From assembly GCA_947441205.1 (NCBI GenBank), contig CANETM010000116.1:1-5674 (forward strand): a stretch of DNA of 5,674 nt, given 5' to 3'. Position 1 is the stretch's first letter, and each line of letters opens with the position of its first letter. Shown here piece after piece: positions 1 through 3,756 of the stretch. The notes below the pieces were generated by a model. That model was not told the DNA's origin and made no database searches. It saw nothing but the letters and a program-made list of their open reading frames with translations. Made by a program: the position numbers and the translations under genes. This DNA comes from Bacteroidota bacterium (GTDB lineage Bacteria; Bacteroidota; Bacteroidia; Chitinophagales; Chitinophagaceae).

Positions 1-16
1 AAAGGAAGAGTGGTAA

Positions 17-1006
17 TTATTTTAATTCAAAACTAATTCCTTGTTCGGGGTAAATAATGGAAAGCCCCAATTGATTGGCATCCTTAATTTGAATTTTTAT
101 CGTTTGTTCACAATTACCACAAGGTTTGATATGGGTAACAATAATATTAACTGACTTTAAATTTTGATTCGCTAAATTATTTAATGTATTTAATTCATGC
201 ATTAATAGTTGAGGTGTAAGATGTCCGAACAGCGCTTTATCAGGTATGCTATTATCAAATGAAACTTCAATGAATATACCCTTTAACTTATTTTCTTTAA
301 TTAAGGGTGCAATTGCTTTCCATAGTAAATTAAGTTTATTGGATTTTTCAACAGTGTCAGCACCCGTATCACCTAAGTATAAAAGGTAATCTTGGTTTTG
401 TCTCACTAAAAAAGCACTGCTTTCATAAGGATTTACATGGCTTAATGAATAAGGAGTAACGTATAGCTCTGTATTGGGAATTAATATTTCATTTCCTTCA
501 GTAAGTGGTTGGTAAGTGTATTTATTTAAAATGGGTTTGTCACCTTCATTGGCGAAATTGGCCCAACTTTTCCAAGTAAAATAATTATTTTTTAAAACAT
601 CAATGACAGAGGCAAAACCATAAATAGGCTTTGCAATATCATTAGGCGCATTTAAAACAAGTCCAGCCAAGTGATCTAAATGACCATGTGAAATAAAATA
701 GGCTTTAATATGTTTTTTTTGAATTTCCTCAGCACTTGCTTCCTTAAACAATGAATTTTTAAGCGCTACTTGAAGGCCGGCATTAATCGTACCTGCGTCT
801 AAACAAATGTAATTTTCTGTTCCTTTTTTTGCTACTAAGTATGCCGATAAATTTGATTCATCTAATCCACCTTTAACGCCAAGTGGAATTATTTTAAATC
901 CATTGTCATTTCCACTTGCTTTATTATTTACTTGGGCATCGGATGTAAAATAAAGTATACAAAAAACTAGGGTGATAAGCTGTTTCAGACGCATGATATT
1001 TAACAT
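17..1006 (-). CDS. Exported class II 3',5'-cyclic-nucleotide phosphodiesterase (metallo-beta-lactamase fold)
   Basis: Predicted to hydrolyse cyclic nucleotide monophosphates (cAMP/cGMP-like) with a two-metal centre, outside the cytoplasm. Seen in the 329-residue translation: a signal peptide (charged start, hydrophobic core about residues 10-20, likely cleavage before Gln25); SNLSAYLV at 51-58; the metal motif HGHLDH at 107-112, continuing as LAGLVLNAP, close to the class II PDE signature; His190 (SLSH); GDTGAD at 212-217 with metal-bridging Asp213; FGHLTP with His262; and THIKP with His292. This full set in order is characteristic of class II PDEs (yeast PDE1/Vibrio CpdP type) rather than beta-lactamases or glyoxalases. 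Length is normal for the family. An in-frame ATG at 994 (Met5) would also give a good signal peptide; neither start has a clear ribosome binding site. The stop lies 16 bp from the window edge. Divergent from the L,D-transpeptidase at 1047. The exact substrate cannot be read from the sequence. Confidence 0.9.
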   Translation of the reverse strand: MLNIMRLKQLITLVFCILYFTSDAQVNNKASGNDNGFKIIPLGVKGGLDESNLSAYLVAKKGTENYICLDAGTINAGLQVALKNSLFKEASAEEIQKKHIKAYFISHGHLDHLAGLVLNAPNDIAKPIYGFASVIDVLKNNYFTWKSWANFANEGDKPILNKYTYQPLTEGNEILIPNTELYVTPYSLSHVNPYESSAFLVRQNQDYLLYLGDTGADTVEKSNKLNLLWKAIAPLIKENKLKGIFIEVSFDNSIPDKALFGHLTPQLLMHELNTLNNLANQNLKSVNIIVTHIKPCGNCEQTIKIQIKDANQLGLSIIYPEQGISFELK

Positions 1007-1046
1007 ATTCAGTAAAATTAATTTAAATTATCGTTAGCCAGTTAAT

Positions 1047-2282
1047 ATGAGACTAATTTTTACGATAATAGTGTCCATTTTGCTATTAGCAAATACAAAA
1101 AGCATTGCGCAGCTAGATTCGAATTCAAAACCAATGCTATTTATTGGACATCCTACACGTATAAGTACCTTAGACAGTTTAATTAATAATGCCTCTAGCC
1201 TAGCCCTTAATTCAAAGGACTACGACTATCAACTAAAACAATATACAGCAAAAGACAGCCTTTTACCGATAGTCAACAACTACCAATACATCAATGATTC
1301 CATCATGATAAGTGTAGCCAATCATTTTTTTAATGATTTAGCTTTCGGCAATAGCGTTCCTAAATTAGACCATAATGGAGTTAAGTTTAAAATGAATGTT
1401 AATGAAGTCCCATTGTTAGTAAAAAAGTATGCTGAAAAAGAATCACTCAATGAACTTGTTAAGTACTATACAAAAGGCAGTAAAGAAGTTAGCATCATTT
1501 TAGATACACTCAAATTTTATCAAGCTATTAATATGGTTAATGCTGATAAAGTAAAAGTATTACAAAATGCAGCAAATGATTTTAGGTGGTTGAATGCCAT
1601 CAAAAAATCCAATAAATTTATTTTAGTCAATATACCTTCAGCACAATTAAAGGCGTATGATAGTAATAAACTAATTATGTCAATGCGGGTAATTGTTGGC
1701 AAATCAAGTACTCCAACAAATACTTTGACATCGCAAATTAACAGAGTTATTTTAAATCCTTATTGGATGGTTCCTAAAAGTATTATCAAAAATGAAATGT
1801 TTGATAAGTACAAAGCTGATAAAGATTATTTTTTTAAAAATGGCTTTACCTTAATTAACGCGTCTTATAAAACGGTTGATCCCTGTAATTTAGATATCAC
1901 TAAATACAGTAAGGATAATTTCCCATTTATGGTTCGACAGGGAACAGGTTTGGATAATTCATTAGGACTTTTAAAAATTGAATTTGAAAGTCCCTCCTCT
2001 ATTTACTTACATGACACACCGCAAAAGGAGTTGTTTAAAAATAATAAACGCTTTTATAGTCATGGATGTATTCGAATGGAAAGGCCCATTGATATAGGTA
2101 ATTGGTTATTACAAAATAACCGAATAGCAATTGATACATTCGATTTTAAACAGCCATCAAAATATACTATTCCACGTCCAATACCTGTTACCATTGCAAC
2201 GCAAGTAATAATATGGTATAGCCTTATCGATTTTGATAATAAAGGAGCGTTGAAATTTTATCAAAATGTTTACAAGAAGTAA
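1047..2282 (+). CDS. Exported YcbB/LdtD-like L,D-transpeptidase (YkuD domain, SHGC active site)
   Basis: Forms 3-3 peptidoglycan cross-links, or attaches proteins to peptidoglycan, through a cysteine acyl-enzyme in the periplasm. The 411-residue product has a signal peptide (MRLIF start, hydrophobic 3-16, likely cleavage before Gln22). An N-terminal part (about 25-135) resembles the scaffold domain of YcbB-type enzymes, and the YkuD catalytic domain runs from about 190 to 358. Catalytic-domain landmarks are FILVNIPSAQL at 191-201, INRVILNPYWMVP at 231-243, a cap-like insertion at about 251-300, VRQGTGLDNSLG at 296-307, IYLHDTP at 319-325 with His322, and SHGCIR at 338-343 with catalytic Cys341 (codon 2067-2069). 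Family members usually carry a peptidoglycan-binding domain between scaffold and catalytic domains; here about 136-185 is too short for a complete one. The start is set by the signal peptide; no Shine-Dalgarno sequence is seen. Physiological partner and substrate preference are unknown. Confidence 0.92.
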   Translation: MRLIFTIIVSILLLANTKSIAQLDSNSKPMLFIGHPTRISTLDSLINNASSLALNSKDYDYQLKQYTAKDSLLPIVNNYQYINDSIMISVANHFFNDLAFGNSVPKLDHNGVKFKMNVNEVPLLVKKYAEKESLNELVKYYTKGSKEVSIILDTLKFYQAINMVNADKVKVLQNAANDFRWLNAIKKSNKFILVNIPSAQLKAYDSNKLIMSMRVIVGKSSTPTNTLTSQINRVILNPYWMVPKSIIKNEMFDKYKADKDYFFKNGFTLINASYKTVDPCNLDITKYSKDNFPFMVRQGTGLDNSLGLLKIEFESPSSIYLHDTPQKELFKNNKRFYSHGCIRMERPIDIGNWLLQNNRIAIDTFDFKQPSKYTIPRPIPVTIATQVIIWYSLIDFDNKGALKFYQNVYKK

Positions 2283-2318
2283 TAGCTGATTTTTAGAGGA
2301 AATAATAATTCCGGGACG

Positions 2319-2528
2319 TTATTTATTCTTCGAGTAGGTTTCGAAAAATATGTCTATAAAAACTATTTCAGTTATATGACTATTTTTATACGAGTCACTT
2401 TTTCTAATATTTTCTATTTTTTGAAAAAGAAATTTTTGTTCGTCAATCCAAGTTGTAGCAATATCATGAAATGGAAAATCAATTAACGCATTTTCACAAT
2501 CTTGATTCAAATTAAAAAGTGTTTTCAT
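2319..2528 (-). CDS. Unrecognised 69-residue protein, second gene of the XRE regulator unit
   Basis: I do not recognise this protein. It starts with ATG only 3 nt after the stop of the helix-turn-helix gene and in the same direction, so co-transcription and possibly translational coupling are likely; that arrangement is the main reason to accept it as a gene. The product has no signal peptide and no membrane segment. It is rich in charged and aromatic residues, with one cysteine (Cys11), a WIDEQKFLFQKIENIRK stretch at about 27-43 that could form an amphipathic helix, and a hydrophobic/aromatic C-terminal part (IVFIDIFFETY, about 55-65). It looks cytoplasmic. It could be a partner of the regulator or an independent cargo gene. 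It ends 36 bp from the convergent transpeptidase gene. Confidence 0.6.
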   Translation of the reverse strand: MKTLFNLNQDCENALIDFPFHDIATTWIDEQKFLFQKIENIRKSDSYKNSHITEIVFIDIFFETYSKNK

Positions 2529-2531
2529 TTA

Positions 2532-2759
2532 TTAATCAAGTGCATTTAAAATATCTGAAGAAGATATTTCTAAAGCGCTAGCAATTTTGTGAATTTGAAA
2601 AATACTGGTATTGATTTTGCCTAGCTCTATTCTACTTAATTGTGTATAATCCATATCTGCATTAAAAGCTAATGTCTCTAATGTAAGATGGCTATCCATT
2701 CTTAATTGGCGAATACGCATTCCGATCAGTTTGGCGACCGTATCTTTATTATGAGGCAT
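2532..2759 (-). CDS. XRE/Cro-CI-type helix-turn-helix transcriptional regulator (75 aa)
   Basis: Small DNA-binding regulator consisting of essentially one HTH_3 domain, expected to act as a dimer in the cytoplasm. Seen: RIRQLRMDSHLTLETLA (about 15-31) leading into the HTH, with helix 2 around LTLETLAFNAD and recognition helix around DYTQLSRIELGK (about 37-48), then the typical closing helices IHKIASALEIS and DILNAL. There is no extra sensor or enzymatic domain. Start choice: ATG at 2759 is preferred. The frame can be extended two codons to a TTG at 2765, but nothing favours that start. It is followed after 3 nt by the 69-residue gene, forming a two-gene unit between two L,D-transpeptidase genes. 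Regulation: two identical-arm palindromes lie 34-75 bp upstream of the ATG over a candidate promoter, so negative autoregulation is likely (inference). Other target genes are not evident. Confidence 0.9.
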   Translation of the reverse strand: MPHNKDTVAKLIGMRIRQLRMDSHLTLETLAFNADMDYTQLSRIELGKINTSIFQIHKIASALEISSSDILNALD

Positions 2760-2792
2760 TTGCAAATGTGTAATAATAACCGCGTCAATTCA

Positions 2793-2808
2793 ATGGCAAA
2801 TATGCCAT
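2793..2808. promoter_or_regulatory. Candidate operator O1 for the XRE regulator
   Basis: Perfect palindrome ATGGCA-AATA-TGCCAT, 6-bp arms with a 4-bp spacer. It shares both arms with a second copy whose centre lies 25 bp away. It overlaps the proposed -7 box of the minus-strand promoter of the regulator gene. Small XRE proteins typically bind such short dyads as dimers; assignment to this regulator rests on position and is inferred. Confidence 0.65.
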
Positions 2809-2825
2809 CATTAAAATATGGCAAA
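2797..2825 (-). promoter_or_regulatory. Candidate promoter of the XRE/69-residue unit
   Basis: Read on the minus strand, TTTG (2825-2822) is followed after 17 nt by CATATTTG (2804-2797). This fits the Bacteroidota pattern TTG / TAnnTTTG with one mismatch in the -7 box. Transcription would start near 2791, giving a leader of roughly 30 nt to the ATG at 2759. Both elements sit inside the two palindromic operators, so a bound repressor would cover the promoter. Part of the TTTG match comes from the palindrome sequence itself, so this is a suggestion only. Confidence 0.45.
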
Positions 2826-2838
2826 CATGCCATATTTT
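2813..2838. promoter_or_regulatory. Candidate operator O2 for the XRE regulator (extended palindrome)
   Basis: Perfect 26-bp palindrome: arms AAAATATGGCA and TGCCATATTTT (11 bp each) around an AACA spacer. The core 2818-2833 matches O1 in both 6-bp arms and in three of four spacer-adjacent positions (AATA against AACA). It overlaps the proposed -33 element of the minus-strand promoter. Longer symmetry than O1 suggests it could be the stronger site (inference). Confidence 0.65.
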
Positions 2839-2983
2839 GTGTTCTTATAAAATCAGAAGCGCATTGTAATATAAAAGGAAGAAAACGCTGGAGTGTATTA
2901 AAGGCTTCTTTAAAGTTAAACTAAATTATATACAATAATATACTTTTGACTAAATAATAACATATGACTAATCAATGTTGTGT

Positions 2984-2991
2984 TATCTTTG
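2984..2991 (+). promoter_or_regulatory. -7 promoter box (TATCTTTG) for the YkuD_2 transpeptidase gene
   Basis: Perfect match to the Bacteroidota -7 consensus TAnnTTTG, 11 bp upstream of the ATG at 3003. Transcription should begin only a few bases before the start codon, giving a very short leader. No TTG lies at the usual 17-23 bp spacing upstream; the nearest strong TTTTG (2944-2948) is 35 bp away. Confidence 0.6.
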
Positions 2992-3002
2992 CAGTCCTTT
3001 AA

Positions 3003-3695
3003 ATGAAAAAGCGATTAATCATATTAACATTATTACTATTTATAAACCTAGGTTTATTTAGTAAGGAACATGCAGAAGTTCATACTGCTGAAATATCATC
3101 CAATGATAATGAGGATAGAATTGCTTATTTGTCTCAAAAATTTAATATTAGTAAAGCAGCTATTAGCATTGCCATTAAGGGATACGAAAAACTTAGGGAA
3201 CTTGGACAAATAAGTAATAGCATGTATTTAACTATTGTTGACTTTAGTAAACCAAGTAATACCGAACGTTTTTATGTTATTGATATGATTAAGGAGCAAG
3301 TGATTATAAAAACATTAGTAGCGCATGGTAAAAATTCAGGCACTTTAATACCAAGTGAATTTTCAAATAAAATTTCGTCTTTAAAAAGTAGTTTAGGATT
3401 TTATGTAACGGGTAATACATATAATGGTAAACATGGAACATCGCTGATTTTAGATGGTGTCGAAAAGGGCATTAATGATCAAGCAAAAAACCGGGCTATT
3501 GTTTTACATGGTGCTAACTATGTGAGTAGTAATTTGATTAGTGATGGTCATACACCCATTGGCCGTAGCTTTGGTTGCCCTGCTGTACCCAACAATAAAG
3601 TTAAAAGTATCATTGCTGCCATTAAAGGGGGTACTTGTATGTTTGTATATGCGCCAAATTCAGAGTACACGCAAAAATCATTGCTCGCTAAATAA
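3003..3695 (+). CDS. Exported L,D-transpeptidase catalytic-domain protein, YkuD_2 type (SFGC active site)
   Basis: Member of the murein L,D-transpeptidase catalytic-domain family (YkuD_2), expected to act on peptidoglycan peptides in the periplasm through a cysteine nucleophile. The 230-residue product has a signal peptide (MKKR, hydrophobic 5-19; cleavage probably around 20-24), a helical-looking N-terminal segment at about 37-70 (YLSQKFNISKAAISIAIKGY), then the catalytic domain: MYLTIVDFS at 74-82, YVIDM at 91-95, AHGKNSG at 107-113, LGFYVTG at 131-137, AIVLHGANYVS at 165-175 with His169, and GRSFGCPAVP at 187-196 with Cys192 (codon 3576-3578). Family proteins carry a similar HGA...GRSxGCPAxP pair, so it looks catalytically intact and of normal length. 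It is only distantly like the SHGC transpeptidase at 1047. The ATG at 3003 is fixed by the signal peptide and the promoter box. It is followed after 61 bp by the GH95 gene on the same strand, so read-through is possible. Its exact role (cross-linking, hydrolysis or protein attachment) is not known from sequence. Confidence 0.88.
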   Translation: MKKRLIILTLLLFINLGLFSKEHAEVHTAEISSNDNEDRIAYLSQKFNISKAAISIAIKGYEKLRELGQISNSMYLTIVDFSKPSNTERFYVIDMIKEQVIIKTLVAHGKNSGTLIPSEFSNKISSLKSSLGFYVTGNTYNGKHGTSLILDGVEKGINDQAKNRAIVLHGANYVSSNLISDGHTPIGRSFGCPAVPNNKVKSIIAAIKGGTCMFVYAPNSEYTQKSLLAK

Positions 3696-3709
3696 TGTAT
3701 TTAGCTTAC

Positions 3710-3754
3710 CTATGTTTTTCATAATTTTACAGTACTAATTCATTTAAAACATAG
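3710..3754 (+). repeat. Inverted repeat flanking the GH95 start region
   Basis: CTATGTTTT (3710-3718) and AAAACATAG (3746-3754) are perfect 9-bp complements around a 27-nt loop; the right arm ends 2 nt before the GH95 ATG. In RNA this stem would sit over the translation start zone. It is AT-rich with a long loop and no following T-tract, so it is not a convincing terminator and may be chance. Confidence 0.3.
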
Positions 3755-3756
3755 CT

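Larger units (their letters stand above)
2766..3002. other. Divergent intergenic region between the XRE regulator and the YkuD_2 gene
   Basis: The longest gene-free stretch. It holds the two palindromic operators (2793-2838), the proposed minus-strand promoter and the plus-strand -7 box at 2984. Between about 2840 and 2983 I see only AT-rich DNA with one short hairpin, TTAAAG-GCTT-CTTTAA (2898-2913), which has no T-tract. The -7 box of the plus-strand gene is about 145 bp from the nearer operator, so control of that gene by the regulator is not obvious. Confidence 0.6.

Noticed and set aside
1520..1702. Minus-strand 60-codon frame inside the YcbB-type transpeptidase gene
   Set aside because: Antisense to a strongly conserved coding region, with no independent support.
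2300..2324. AAATAA/TTATTT inverted repeat between the convergent transpeptidase and 69-residue genes, as a bidirectional terminator
   Set aside because: Only six A/T pairs around a 13-nt loop, overlapping the stop codon of the 69-residue gene and lacking a GC stem; too weak to call.
2319..2759. Classical toxin-antitoxin module (HigBA-like) for the XRE gene and its 69-residue neighbour
   Set aside because: The downstream protein shows no RelE/HigB, HipA or other toxin motifs I can recognise, and the regulator is a bare HTH with no toxin-binding extension; kept only as an open possibility in the findings.
2898..2913. Hairpin TTAAAG-GCTT-CTTTAA in the intergenic region
   Set aside because: Short AT-rich stem without a T-tract and not placed after any gene end; likely chance in AT-rich DNA.
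2706..2924. Plus-strand open frame of 72 codons overlapping the XRE gene start and the operators
   Set aside because: It runs antisense through the conserved helix-turn-helix gene and across the palindromes, has no recognisable protein features, and its composition reflects the opposite-strand gene.
3541..3738. Plus-strand 65-codon frame overlapping the 3' end of the YkuD_2 gene
   Set aside because: It covers the catalytic SFGC region in another frame; the real gene explains this DNA.
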